DNA from: Candidatus Uhrbacteria bacterium CG10_big_fil_rev_8_21_14_0_10_50_16
GTDB lineage: Bacteria; Patescibacteriota; Patescibacteriia; UBA9934; UBA11717
Assembly: GCA_002774875.1 (NCBI GenBank)
Contig: PCYM01000007.1
Coordinates: forward strand, 1 to 36,871
DNA length: 36,871 nt
Direction of reading: 5' to 3'
The translations under genes were made by a program, and so were the position numbers. The notes beneath the pieces were generated by a model that ran no database searches, was not told where the DNA came from, and saw only the letters and a program-made list of their open reading frames with translations. This document shows positions 21,734-29,567 of this stretch, piece after piece (positions within the stretch are counted from its first letter, which is position 1; every line of letters starts with the position of its first letter).

Positions 21734-22846
21734 TTAGTGACGTACGGACCGATATACCTCCAACGTCTGATCCACAATCCGATCCCAAGCAAAATAGTCT
21801 TCAATCACCCGTTTTACGTCCCGTTGTGCCCGCTTGATTTCCTCTGGATTTTCAACAAGATGTCGTAACTGTTGCTCTAGGTCATCCACATCCTTATTCT
21901 CGAACGTAAATCCTGCGCGATGGATTGCCTCAAGATTCCCCGGAATATCGGACACCAATACCGCCGTTCCAAACGCCATTGCCTCCAAAACGGTGAGTGG
22001 CAACCCTTCGCTTTCCGATGGCTGACAATACAAATACGCATGTGCATACAGCTGTGCCAAAGTCTCTCCAGTTTGAAATCCGATAAATTGTATCCGTGTG
22101 TCTCCCTCCGCTAATGCCTTTAGCTGTTCTAAATACGTATCCTTGAGCGCAGGTGCTCCAACAATCACAAGATGCTTGTCTGTTTTAATGCGACGAAACG
22201 CCTGGATTAAATGATGCACGCCTTTTACCTTTAACAACCGCCCAACCATCAAAAGGTATCCGTCTTTTTTGAGACCAAATGCTGCAAGTAAATGCTGCTT
22301 GCGAATCGTTTGCCTGTCAGCTCCACTTGGAATAAAGACAGCCTCTGTATGATAGCGATCACGACAAATCACCTGCAATCCGTGACTCACGGTAATCGTT
22401 GCATGCGGTGCACGACAAGCCATCCACTCACCCGCGCGTAATGCAATCCTACCGAACAATCCCCATTTTTGATGGAGACGATCCTGTGCATGGAACGTGG
22501 CAATCACCGTTACGTGCGGTCGCAGCAAGCGCGGAATCCAACTCAACAAGGCAGGACCAACTCCGTGATAATGAATGACATCCACAGGACGCAAACAGAC
22601 ATCCACGGTTGCCAAGAACGTATGGATAATTGCCTCAAGATTTTTTGAATATACCGTTGGCAAATAGTGCACGCGCACACCCTCATAATAGGTAGGATGT
22701 TCTGTACTATACCGTTTACGCGCATAGGCCGTTACCTCGTGTCCACGCAAAACCAACCGCGTTGCAAGGTTCACAACGTGTGTTTCGATTCCTCCGGCCG
22801 TGCGGCCAAGAATAAGACTTTTTTGACCCAAAAAAGCGATACGCAT
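21734..22846 (-). CDS. GT4-family glycosyltransferase (GT-B fold)
   Basis: A 370-aa protein with the N-terminal donor-family hallmark GQKSLILGRTAGGIETHVVNLATRLVLRGHEV and the C-terminal domain GYLLMVGRLLKVKGVHHLIQAF...LYCQPSESEGLPLTVLEAMAFGTAVLVSDIPGNLEAI, containing the retaining-type EX7E-like motif. Related enzymes transfer sugars from nucleotide donors to lipid carriers or glycans. ATG 22846 is chosen because MRIAFLGQK is the canonical start; an extended -10 TGTTATACT lies only 6 nt upstream. First gene of the operon running to 15926. Confidence 0.93.
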   Translation of the reverse strand: MRIAFLGQKSLILGRTAGGIETHVVNLATRLVLRGHEVTAYARKRYSTEHPTYYEGVRVHYLPTVYSKNLEAIIHTFLATVDVCLRPVDVIHYHGVGPALLSWIPRLLRPHVTVIATFHAQDRLHQKWGLFGRIALRAGEWMACRAPHATITVSHGLQVICRDRYHTEAVFIPSGADRQTIRKQHLLAAFGLKKDGYLLMVGRLLKVKGVHHLIQAFRRIKTDKHLVIVGAPALKDTYLEQLKALAEGDTRIQFIGFQTGETLAQLYAHAYLYCQPSESEGLPLTVLEAMAFGTAVLVSDIPGNLEAIHRAGFTFENKDVDDLEQQLRHLVENPEEIKRAQRDVKRVIEDYFAWDRIVDQTLEVYRSVRH

Positions 22847-22852
22847 GCAACA

Positions 22853-22861
22853 AGTATAACA
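22853..22861 (-). promoter_or_regulatory. Extended -10 of the envelope operon, 6 nt before ATG
   Basis: TGTTATACT on the minus strand; the hexamer ends 6 nt before ATG 22846, leaving no room for a leader. It predicts a leaderless transcript for the GT4-to-parvulin operon. Confidence 0.6.
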
Positions 22862-22872
22862 CGAACGCTCTC

Positions 22873-23265
22873 TTACGTTTCTTGTGTGTCTGCTTCCGTA
22901 AATCCAAGTGCCGCCGAATTGATGCAAAATCTCTGACCCGTGGTCTGAACGGGACCGTCCGGGAACACATGACCCAAATGTCCACCGCAATTCTTACACA
23001 GTACCTCCAATCGATATATCCCCTGTGAAGAGTCATCCCGTATCACAACCGCGTCCGTTTCCATGGGCCTGTCAAAACTTGGCCATCCACTTCCTGAATC
23101 ATACTTATTTTGAGAAGAAAATAACGTCGCCCCACAACCTGCGCATGTGTAGGTTCCGTTGTCGTGATGATCGTAATACTTGCCAGAAAAGGGTGGTTCC
23201 GTTCCTCCGCAGCGAAGCACGTCGTACGCCTGCGTACTGAGTGGTTGTTGATCGTCTTGTTTCAT
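22873..23265 (-). CDS. msrB: Peptide methionine (R)-S-oxide reductase MsrB
   Basis: A 130-aa single-domain enzyme that reduces methionine-R-sulfoxide in proteins. Zinc-binding pairs CAGC (residues 41-44) and CKNC, the SGSGWPSF substrate loop, GHLGHVF, and the catalytic cysteine in QRFCINSAALGF are all present, so it should be active. No MsrA domain is fused or adjacent. TGGTACAAT lies 6 nt before ATG 23265, indicating its own leaderless-type promoter. Confidence 0.97.
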   Translation of the reverse strand: MKQDDQQPLSTQAYDVLRCGGTEPPFSGKYYDHHDNGTYTCAGCGATLFSSQNKYDSGSGWPSFDRPMETDAVVIRDDSSQGIYRLEVLCKNCGGHLGHVFPDGPVQTTGQRFCINSAALGFTEADTQET

Positions 23266-23271
23266 ACAAAC

Positions 23272-23280
23272 ATTGTACCA
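23272..23280 (-). promoter_or_regulatory. Extended -10 of msrB, 6 nt before ATG
   Basis: TGGTACAAT on the minus strand, with 6 nt between the hexamer and ATG 23265. Confidence 0.55.
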
Positions 23281-23320
23281 TCTCTATTTTTCTAGCTTGT
23301 CAAGGGGGCGGGTGTGGAAA

Positions 23321-23346
23321 AATAAAAAAACGAGGACGTATCCTCA
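23321..23346 (-). terminator. Terminator after the tRNA-Lys-like remnant
   Basis: GAGGA/TCCTC (23332-23336 and 23341-23345) with a 4-nt loop, followed on the minus strand by TTTTTTTATTTTT. It resembles the terminator of the intact tRNA-Lys upstream. Confidence 0.7.
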
Positions 23347-23480
23347 TCTTTCTTTGGTGCGCCGGGCGGGAATCTCACGTCGGCCTATGGCCTCTTTAAA
23401 ACCATGCGGTTTTAATGTTTCCTCCTTGGGGGAACACCCAGTTCCCCCATCGCCCCCTCTGGTTCGAATCCCTTCTCTTA
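23341..23480 (-). pseudogene. Decayed tRNA-Lys-like copy with 31-bp direct repeat
   Basis: 23341-23371 is identical, base for base over 31 nt, to 23503-23533: half of the terminator hairpin, the CCA, and the acceptor end of tRNA-Lys. Beyond that the sequence diverges: the T arm has lost its GTTCGAA core, and a TTTTAAA loop-like segment remains near 23395. The stretch also contains hairpins GGCC-TAT-GGCC, TTAAAACC-ATG-CGGTTTTAA and GGGGGAAC-ACCCA-GTTCCCCC. No 5' acceptor strand is found, so no functional tRNA can form. Confidence 0.6.
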
Positions 23481-23484
23481 AAAA

Positions 23485-23513
23485 AAGAAAGATGGAGAAT
23501 CATCCTCATCTTT
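23485..23513 (-). terminator. Terminator of tRNA-Lys
   Basis: AAAGATGAGGA/TCTCCATCTTT (one mismatch, one GU) with loop TGAT on the minus strand, followed by a T-rich run (CTTTTTTT) at about 23487-23480. Confidence 0.75.
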
Positions 23514-23516
23514 CTT

Positions 23517-23592
23517 TGGTGCGCCGGGCGGGATTCGAACCCACGACCTTGGGCTTAAAAGGCCCCTGCTCTACCAACTGAGCTACCGGCGC
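23517..23592 (-). tRNA. tRNA-Lys (anticodon TTT)
   Basis: The minus strand GCGCCGG (23592-23586) pairs with CCGGCGC (23527-23521), followed by discriminator A and encoded CCA (23519-23517). The D arm has AGCTCAGTTGGTAGAGCA, the anticodon loop CTTTTAA carries TTT, and the T arm GGGTTCGAATCCC is intact. Confidence 0.97.
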
Positions 23593-23658
23593 ATGCGGGG
23601 CAAGGATATCAGAAAACTCTCGCCCTGTAAAGGGATACCCCTACTCTTGCAATACTCC

Positions 23659-24984
23659 CTACAATTCCTTTGTTTCAAACGGATAATCCTCCTCAGAAGC
23701 CTCTTCCACATGCACGACGGTATTTCCCAATGCACGCGCAACCTGCTCCTGTATGGACAGTGGCAACGGCTCGCTCCCCTGTTCTTCCTGCTGTACATCT
23801 TCCTCAACACGCTCTTGGGAGTGCTCGGTCATGCCAGTCGTATACCCTTCCTCGCCTTCCTCCAAAAACCGCTCCAACGGCGACGGATCCTTCCGTTCTC
23901 GAGACCATTTGGCATCCGACTCCCCTGCCAGCTTCAACACACCTTCTGCAATTTTCTTGGTTCCATCTTTTGGAAACGTCAGCTTAAGATTAGCCGCAAA
24001 ACGCATCTGCACATCCTCGTTATCCATAACGGTCCGAATCGACGAAAGAAGAATCTGCGGAGTTGTCTCGGTTTGATCTAAAATCAGCCCCGCCTGATGC
24101 TCGTACAAATGAAACGCATTCATCTCTTGGTGTGAGTCTGGAATTGGAACCACAATTGCCGGCTTCCCAACTGCCGCAAGTTCGGTAAGCGTCCCCAACC
24201 CCGCACGGCAAAGCACAACGTCCGCAATCGCATATGCATCGTCCATGCCATCGTTAATAAGTGGCTCCGTCACATAATACTTGTCGGACACGTTCACCAT
24301 ATGATGTTTGTCTCGACCCGTAACATGGAGCACTTGCCATTTCTTTGTGAGATCCGCTGCAATTGCGCTCACAGACTCATTAAGCCACATTGCTCCACCT
24401 CCGCCACCCAATACAAGCAGCGTCTTTCGCTCAGGACTCAACCCAAACTTAAGTAACGCACGTTCTCGCGACCCCTGTAACATACTTTCTCGCACCGCAT
24501 TCCCTGTAACTTCCGTTTTTTTGCTTGGAAACACATCCTTGCTCGCATCGAATGTCGTAGAAATTTTCGCCGCGAACCGTGCCATGATTTTATTCGCTAG
24601 ACCCGGCAATACATCTTGCTGATGTACCCAGCTACGAATTCCCATAAACCGTCCAAGAATCACTAACGGCACGCTCACATACCCTCCTGCCGTTACAATC
24701 ACATCTGGTTGCTCTGCTTTTAACACATTCCACGCCTCCACACCCGCGTACACAAGCCTAAACGGAATCGTAAGCCAATAAAAAGAAACATAGCGAGGGA
24801 TTTTAACGCTCGCAATGGAGATGAACCGTACATCCTGTGATGTAACCATGTTAGCCTCTGGCCCATGAACCGTGCCAACCCAAACAAGATCCACGAGCTT
24901 ATTGTGCGCTCGCCAATATTCAACAAGACCGAGCAAGGGCGTCACAGGACCGAGTGTCCCACCACCGGATAGCAAAATCTTCAT
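23659..24984 (-). CDS. murG: MurG-type UDP-GlcNAc:lipid I N-acetylglucosaminyltransferase
   Basis: A 441-aa GT-B enzyme that converts lipid I to lipid II at the inner membrane face. Recognisable elements are the glycine-rich loop near the N-terminus, IVTAGGYVSVPLVILG (about 94-109), SWVHQQDVLPGLANK, VLGGGGGAMWLNE, and CRAGLGTLTELAAVGKPAIVVPIPDSHQEMNA. The family GGTGGH loop reads GGGTLGPVTP here, without its histidine. After residue 365 there is a tail of about 75 residues, strongly acidic and Glu-rich, absent from typical MurG. An extended -10 (TGGTATACT) lies 8 nt upstream of ATG 24984, so it has a promoter separate from ftsW. Confidence 0.93.
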   Translation of the reverse strand: MKILLSGGGTLGPVTPLLGLVEYWRAHNKLVDLVWVGTVHGPEANMVTSQDVRFISIASVKIPRYVSFYWLTIPFRLVYAGVEAWNVLKAEQPDVIVTAGGYVSVPLVILGRFMGIRSWVHQQDVLPGLANKIMARFAAKISTTFDASKDVFPSKKTEVTGNAVRESMLQGSRERALLKFGLSPERKTLLVLGGGGGAMWLNESVSAIAADLTKKWQVLHVTGRDKHHMVNVSDKYYVTEPLINDGMDDAYAIADVVLCRAGLGTLTELAAVGKPAIVVPIPDSHQEMNAFHLYEHQAGLILDQTETTPQILLSSIRTVMDNEDVQMRFAANLKLTFPKDGTKKIAEGVLKLAGESDAKWSRERKDPSPLERFLEEGEEGYTTGMTEHSQERVEEDVQQEEQGSEPLPLSIQEQVARALGNTVVHVEEASEEDYPFETKEL

Positions 24985-24992
24985 ATAGTGGG

Positions 24993-25001
24993 AGTATACC
25001 A
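24993..25001 (-). promoter_or_regulatory. Extended -10 of murG, 8 nt before ATG
   Basis: TGGTATACT on the minus strand, identical to the element before the protease gene at 31432; 8 nt separate the hexamer from ATG 24984. Confidence 0.6.
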
Positions 25002-25032
25002 GAAACGAATTGAATAAACAGGAAGCAACCGT

Positions 25033-26136
25033 CTACGTGCGATAAGACGAGATATTAAGCACAATTCCCATAGCGGACAACATCATCACCATCGAGGTTC
25101 CCCCGTAGCTAATAAACGAGAGCGGAATTCCCGTAATCGGCAGCAATGCCAACATAGCTCCAATGTTCACAAATGCCTGAAAGAGAATCCACGTCATAAC
25201 ACCCACCACCACAAACTGTGAGAACTTATCCGGCGCGTGTGTCGCAATGCGGAGCATCTGTCTCGCAAAGAAGGCAAACGTAACAATTACAGCCGCAGTC
25301 AAAACAAAACCAAGCTCTTCTGCAATCACGGCAAAAATCGAATCTCCCGCCACCTCAGGGAGGTATTGAAACTTCTGACGTGAATGTCCGTAGCCAAGTC
25401 CAAGGAACCCACCAGACCCAATTGCCAACAACGCCTGGTTAATGTGATACCCCACCCCCTGAGGATCGAGCTCTGGGTGCAAAAACGTCGTAAAGCGCGC
25501 CGCTCGGTAGGGAGCTAACCGAATCAACAAAAAGAATAGTGTCGCACCTCCACCTCCCAATAAAAACAAGTGCGGCCACGGGGCGCCTGCTACAAAGTAG
25601 ACCGTTAAGGCAATCATCACAATCACTGCCATCGTTCCAATGTCCGGCTGTAGAATCATGAGCAGCATAATGATTCCCAGGACTGTCACAAACGGAATCA
25701 ACCCCGTGTTTGCATCCTTAATACCTGTGTCCGTTCTCCGTTCAAACCACGCAGCCAAATAGAGTAAAAACGTGAGCTTAACAATCTCTGCTGGTTGAAA
25801 ACTTAATCCCCCGATGGCAATCCAGCTATGTGCCGTTCCAAAATCTGCGCCAATCCCTGGAATAAACACAAGAATCAATAAGACGATTGAGATGATCAGT
25901 AGCGCACCTGCCATGTTACGCCAAAACGTAAACGGGATCCGTGACATCACAAACATCCCCACAAGACCTGGTAGCACACCAAAAATAACTTGATGTTTTA
26001 TAAACCAATAGGTATCGCCAAATCGTTCAAACCCCAGCGGACCCGATGCACTCATAAGCATCGCCAGACCAAACAAGAGCAACCCGCCCACGAGTGCCAA
26101 TAAACGGTAGTCTATCGCGTGCTTAGGCTTTAGCAT
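25033..26136 (-). CDS. ftsW: SEDS-family peptidoglycan glycosyltransferase (FtsW/RodA)
   Basis: A 367-aa polytopic protein with about ten hydrophobic helices. Family motifs are GGLSFQPAEIVKLTFLLYLA, LQPDIGTMAV, DPQGVGYHINQALLAIGSGGFLGLGYGHS..K..YLPEVAGDSIFAVIAEELG (including the Asp expected for catalysis) and GIPLSFISYGGTSM near the end. It polymerises lipid II with a partner transpeptidase, which is not in this window. Placement between mraY and murG favours FtsW over RodA. It starts 3 nt after the mraY stop. Confidence 0.95.
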   Translation of the reverse strand: MLKPKHAIDYRLLALVGGLLLFGLAMLMSASGPLGFERFGDTYWFIKHQVIFGVLPGLVGMFVMSRIPFTFWRNMAGALLIISIVLLILVFIPGIGADFGTAHSWIAIGGLSFQPAEIVKLTFLLYLAAWFERRTDTGIKDANTGLIPFVTVLGIIMLLMILQPDIGTMAVIVMIALTVYFVAGAPWPHLFLLGGGGATLFFLLIRLAPYRAARFTTFLHPELDPQGVGYHINQALLAIGSGGFLGLGYGHSRQKFQYLPEVAGDSIFAVIAEELGFVLTAAVIVTFAFFARQMLRIATHAPDKFSQFVVVGVMTWILFQAFVNIGAMLALLPITGIPLSFISYGGTSMVMMLSAMGIVLNISSYRT

Positions 26137-26139
26137 GCT

Positions 26140-27192
26140 TTAAAATAACCCCATGTCCAAGAGCGCAACGGCTACTCCTAGTGTCGACGCTACGATGGAG
26201 ATAACCCAAGCGCGCATGACAATCTTGGGTTCTGGCCAACCAATAGCCTCAAAATGATGATGTATGGGTGTTGATAAGAAAATCTTTTTGCCTTTGCGTA
26301 GTTTCTTAGAGGTCAGTTGCACAATAACCGATAACGACTCCAGTACCAAAACGATACCAATCAACGGCAAGAGCAACGCCATATTTGTAAGCATCGCAAC
26401 CACGCCCAACGTTACGCCAAGTGCCATAGACCCTGTGTCTCCCATAAAAAATCGTGCAGGATAAATGTTAAACCACAGAAAAGCTAGAAGAGCTCCAACG
26501 ATCGCGATACAAAATGCCGCCAACTCAAATCGACCCTGCGCAAGTGCAATAGCCCCATAGGCGCCAAACGATGTCATAAGCGTTCCCCCGGCAAGTCCGT
26601 CCAGTCCATCAGTCTCATTCACAGAGAATGACGTCGCAACGATCACAAAAATAAAAATGGGGATATACCACCAACCGACAGCAAAATCTCCTACAAACGG
26701 AACGTGAAACAAATCCCAATCTAATTTTGTATAAAACCACCAAGACCCAATAGCGGCAATAATCGTATAGATCCCAAGACGATACTTCATACTTAAACCA
26801 CCGCCATGAGGACCAATCTTTTTGACGTTCATCCAATCATCCACCAATCCAACAAGAGCAGAAGCTACAAAAGCTCCCAATGGCAACAATGTTTGCGAAC
26901 GCGTCAAAAAACTCAAATGTCCCACCAGCGAATCGGGCGCTACGAGTCGTACAATCAATAATACAGACGAGACGGCAAGGACCGTTCCCCAAATAAGCAC
27001 ACCTCCCATAGTAGGCGTTCCTGCTTTCTTTGCATGAAGTTTTGCAAAGATCGGCGTTATGGAAGCCGTGCGAATTGTTTTCCCAATTTTGAGGCGATAC
27101 AACACGTTGGTTAACAACGGCGTCCAGGCGATGGCCACCACAAATGTGAGAGCTGCAAGAAGAATCAAACGAATTACTTGAAATGACTCCAT
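26140..27192 (-). CDS. mraY: Phospho-N-acetylmuramoyl-pentapeptide transferase MraY
   Basis: A 350-aa polytopic transferase making lipid I from UDP-MurNAc-pentapeptide and undecaprenyl phosphate. Diagnostic motifs are KAGTPTMGGVLI (periplasm-proximal substrate loop), SVNETDGLDGLAGG (catalytic aspartates), FMGDTGSMALG and STPIHHHFEAIGWPEPKIVMR. ATG 27192 is one base beyond the stop of the preceding small membrane protein gene, so translation is likely coupled; upstream in-frame sequence overlaps that gene. Followed directly by ftsW. Confidence 0.97.
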   Translation of the reverse strand: MESFQVIRLILLAALTFVVAIAWTPLLTNVLYRLKIGKTIRTASITPIFAKLHAKKAGTPTMGGVLIWGTVLAVSSVLLIVRLVAPDSLVGHLSFLTRSQTLLPLGAFVASALVGLVDDWMNVKKIGPHGGGLSMKYRLGIYTIIAAIGSWWFYTKLDWDLFHVPFVGDFAVGWWYIPIFIFVIVATSFSVNETDGLDGLAGGTLMTSFGAYGAIALAQGRFELAAFCIAIVGALLAFLWFNIYPARFFMGDTGSMALGVTLGVVAMLTNMALLLPLIGIVLVLESLSVIVQLTSKKLRKGKKIFLSTPIHHHFEAIGWPEPKIVMRAWVISIVASTLGVAVALLDMGLF

Positions 27193-27193
27193 A

Positions 27194-27562
27194 CTAGGCA
27201 TTAAGAACAAGGACAAAAAAGAGCGCAAGCGCCGTAAACAAACCAATAAACAGTGCCGCAACAGACAAGGTATTTGCCAGAAGCGGTGAATATTTACGCA
27301 TCCAGATAGCAAGACCGGTATTGACAATCAAAACGATCGTCGCAAATGCAGGGAAAAACAAGGACGCATACCAAGGTCCTGCATAGTCAACGCCCAAGTG
27401 CACATTATAATGCAAGGGAAGCAACTCTCCCGAGGGCACGACGTCTCGTAGGAACCATAGCGGGATAACCCATGTAACAAGTAGAACGAGAAGTGAGAGC
27501 AAAAATACCAAGCGTCTTTCCTTACGCGGAGCAAGAACCTGCAAAAGACTACGGATGTTCAT
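27194..27562 (-). CDS. Small three-helix membrane protein (DUF1648-like pattern)
   Basis: A 122-aa protein with three hydrophobic helices (about 17-38, 65-86 and 96-118). Between the first two lies the extracytoplasmic motif LPLHYNVHLGVDYAGPWY, reminiscent of the P-x-H-(Y/F)-N segment in DUF1648-type proteins; this is resemblance only. The N-terminus is basic (RSLLQVLAPRKERR), consistent with inside orientation. It overlaps nifU by 14 nt and is coupled to mraY, suggesting an envelope-related role, function unknown. Confidence 0.8.
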   Translation of the reverse strand: MNIRSLLQVLAPRKERRLVFLLSLLVLLVTWVIPLWFLRDVVPSGELLPLHYNVHLGVDYAGPWYASLFFPAFATIVLIVNTGLAIWMRKYSPLLANTLSVAALFIGLFTALALFFVLVLNA

Positions 27563-27797
27563 AGATATTGGTCACGCAGCGCACCTCCGGTACCTGCTCT
27601 TTTAACAAAACTTCAATGCCCATTTTGAGCGTCATCTCGGACAAAGGACAGCCACGACATGTGCCGGTAAGCGACACCTGTACCTCCCCTGTTTCTGTAT
27701 TAAATCCAAGAAATTCCACGTTGCCCGCATGAAGCGCAAGACGAGGACGGATCGTTTCTAACACCTCCTCAATTTTATTCTCAAGCGTCTGCAACAT
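27549..27797 (-). CDS. NifU C-terminal-domain iron-sulfur scaffold protein
   Basis: An 82-aa protein consisting only of the NifU/NfuA-type domain: short helix (LENKIEEVLETIRPRLALHAGNVEFLG), then VQVSLTGTCRGCPLSEMTLKMGIEVLL with the CxxC cluster ligand (CRGC). It probably carries or transfers Fe-S clusters. ATG 27797 (MLQTLENK) is chosen; TATTCT lies 6 nt upstream, again leaderless-like. First gene of the nifU-membrane protein-mraY-ftsW run. Confidence 0.92.
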   Translation of the reverse strand: MLQTLENKIEEVLETIRPRLALHAGNVEFLGFNTETGEVQVSLTGTCRGCPLSEMTLKMGIEVLLKEQVPEVRCVTNIYEHP

Positions 27798-27821
27798 GCA
27801 CAGAGAATAGCGTGTTTTAAA

Positions 27822-27855
27822 CAAAAAAACAACCGCCTTACGACGGTCATTTTTT
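27822..27855 (-). terminator. Terminator of rpmA (nearly symmetric)
   Basis: ACCGTC/GGCGGT stem (one mismatch) with loop GTAA on the minus strand, followed by TTGTTTTTTT. A-rich sequence on the other side makes it potentially bidirectional. Confidence 0.75.
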
Positions 27856-28135
27856 ACTCTGCAGGAACAATGTTAACAAAGGTTCGTGAACGCAAGATCC
27901 CAATAAAGTTTGGTTTCATGCGTGTGGTGAACTTCACGGCTCCCGCAACGGCTGCGTACAACGTATCGTCAGCGCCGCGGCGAACATTCTTACCTGGGTG
28001 AATCTTTGTTCCACGTTGGCGGACCAAGATTTCTCCGGCATTGACAGCTTGTCCGTCAGAACGCTTTGTTCCGAGACGCTTTGCCTCTGAATCACGTCCA
28101 AGTCGGGAAGAACCACCGGCCTTTTTGTGTGCCAT
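27854..28135 (-). CDS. rpmA: 50S ribosomal protein L27
   Basis: A 93-aa protein starting [22 protein letters not shown], the conserved N-terminus that reaches the peptidyl transferase centre; no cleavable extension precedes it. [21 protein letters not shown] and the [10 protein letters not shown] motif confirm identity. The usual upstream partner rplU (L21) is not next to it; rplI lies upstream instead, with its own terminator between. TAATAT ends 9 nt before ATG 28135. Confidence 0.98.
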   Translation of the reverse strand: MAHKKAGGSSRLGRDSEAKRLGTKRSDGQAVNAGEILVRQRGTKIHPGKNVRRGADDTLYAAVAGAVKFTTRMKPNFIGILRSRTFVNIVPAE

Positions 28136-28258
28136 AGTGGACCAATATTACGTATTAAGGACGGAGGACGGCGCAATGCCGATTCCGTACGGTGACGAGA
28201 GTATAGCCGAAACAAGAAAAATCGTCAATATCTCGTTCAAAACCAGGCCGTTTTAAAG

Positions 28259-28284
28259 GAAAAAAGCCCTTTTACCGGCCTTTC
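28259..28284 (-). terminator. Terminator of rplI
   Basis: AAAGGCC/GGGCTTT imperfect stem (one mismatch, loop GGTAAAA) followed by TTTTCC on the minus strand, 36 nt after the rplI stop. Confidence 0.55.
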
Positions 28285-28319
28285 TCCTGCGATAAGAAGT
28301 ATGGATGAATGAGGGCCTC

Positions 28320-28763
28320 TTATTTTGCCTCCACGATAATAGAGAGTTCTGCCTCGTATCCACCCAAAAACTCGGCGACAACAGTAAACGAGCCGGTTTC
28401 CTTGATAGGCGCCGTAAAGACCACTCGCTTTGGCTTGAGTTTTACTCCCTGCTCCTGTGCCGCTTTTACAACGTCTTTTTCCGATACAGCCGCATACAGC
28501 GTGCCGTCATCATTGGCTTTTACGGCAAGGGTGAGCGTGGTTCCATCGAGTTCTGCCACAGCTTTGCGTGCTTGATCGTCCGCCTTCACTGACTCACGCT
28601 CTACGCGCTTCTCCTGCGCCTGGATTTTCAGCAACGCCTCTTTGGTTGCCGGGACGCCCAACGCCTGTGGATAGAGGAAGTTTTGCGCATACCCATCGCT
28701 CACGTCCACAACGTCGCCCTTGTACCCTTTCCCCTTTACATCTTTTAGTAATATTACTTTCAT
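28320..28763 (-). CDS. rplI: 50S ribosomal protein L9
   Basis: A 147-aa protein with the N-terminal domain [40 protein letters not shown], a long connecting helix and the C-terminal domain ([23 protein letters not shown]...). Length is normal. Some CPR lineages are known to lack L9, so its presence may help taxonomic placement. An extended -10 TGTTAAGAT lies 24 nt before the start. Confidence 0.98.
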   Translation of the reverse strand: MKVILLKDVKGKGYKGDVVDVSDGYAQNFLYPQALGVPATKEALLKIQAQEKRVERESVKADDQARKAVAELDGTTLTLAVKANDDGTLYAAVSEKDVVKAAQEQGVKLKPKRVVFTAPIKETGSFTVVAEFLGGYEAELSIIVEAK

Positions 28764-28787
28764 AGGTGTGTTGTTTACAATGACTTT

Positions 28788-28796
28788 ATCTTAACA
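28788..28796 (-). promoter_or_regulatory. Extended -10 of rplI
   Basis: TGTTAAGAT on the minus strand, the same nine bases as at 9105-9113, with 24 nt to ATG 28763, so rplI mRNA has a short leader. Confidence 0.5.
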
Positions 28797-28823
28797 CATC
28801 CAACCCACATAGCGAAAATACTG

Positions 28824-29567
28824 TTATGCGTCTGAGGAAGAATTGTATTTCTGCACCAAGAGCGTTCCTGCCGCCGCAGACATAGGCAGTACAAAGATAT
28901 TGAAAAACGGGATCAAAAGGCCGAGCGCTTTAGCGGTTCCCAGTCCCAAAACTGGACCCAAATGTTTTACAACCCACCTACGCCTATCACCCAACATCAA
29001 TCCACGTCGTGCAAGCGCCGGACTCACAGCATCCCCGCCAGAAGTAACCAAAAGCACACCAAATCCCAAAACACCACTGAGCACCTGCCCCACTACTGGC
29101 AAAAACTGCAATAGGAATCCAATCATCACAACAACTCCAAGCAAAACTGCCTTCCGAGATTCCTGCGTGATTGTAAACAATATTTCCTTATACCAGGGCC
29201 GTTCAATGATCACCTGATTGTGTTGCTTTTCCAGACGAGCACCAAGTTCCTCATAAAACGGCGAGCCAACCACCTCAGCGATAAGAGAAAAGAAAAAGGC
29301 ATACCCCAAAAGGACAAGAAAAAAGAACAAGAGGTATACGATCCACATCAACAACACAAGCCAAAAGGATTCAAATGACGCTCCAAGAAATCCCGCTACG
29401 ATTGGTGCAATCCACTGCCACCCGATCAGAATCATTGCAACAAAAATTCCCACGTTGAACAAAATGGGGATCGTTAAAAGCCACCACGCACCCGGAATTT
29501 CAACCATGACTCTTGCACCACGAAAGAGCAGAAAAAAGCCATCCGACATCTGATGAAGATGCTTCAT
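28824..29567 (-). CDS. EI24/CysZ-like membrane protein
   Basis: A 247-aa protein with about five hydrophobic segments (about 22-50, 65-100, 138-175 and 205-240). The pattern of an N-terminal amphipathic FFLLFRGARVM, the central EVVGSPFYEELGARLE, and a C-terminal FFNIFVLPMSAAAGTLLVQKY fits the EI24 domain family, which includes the sulfate transporter CysZ. Nothing in the context supports sulfate transport. The start overlaps the end of the NUDIX gene by 4 nt (ATGA), implying a two-gene operon. Confidence 0.83.
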   Translation of the reverse strand: MKHLHQMSDGFFLLFRGARVMVEIPGAWWLLTIPILFNVGIFVAMILIGWQWIAPIVAGFLGASFESFWLVLLMWIVYLLFFFLVLLGYAFFFSLIAEVVGSPFYEELGARLEKQHNQVIIERPWYKEILFTITQESRKAVLLGVVVMIGFLLQFLPVVGQVLSGVLGFGVLLVTSGGDAVSPALARRGLMLGDRRRWVVKHLGPVLGLGTAKALGLLIPFFNIFVLPMSAAAGTLLVQKYNSSSDA

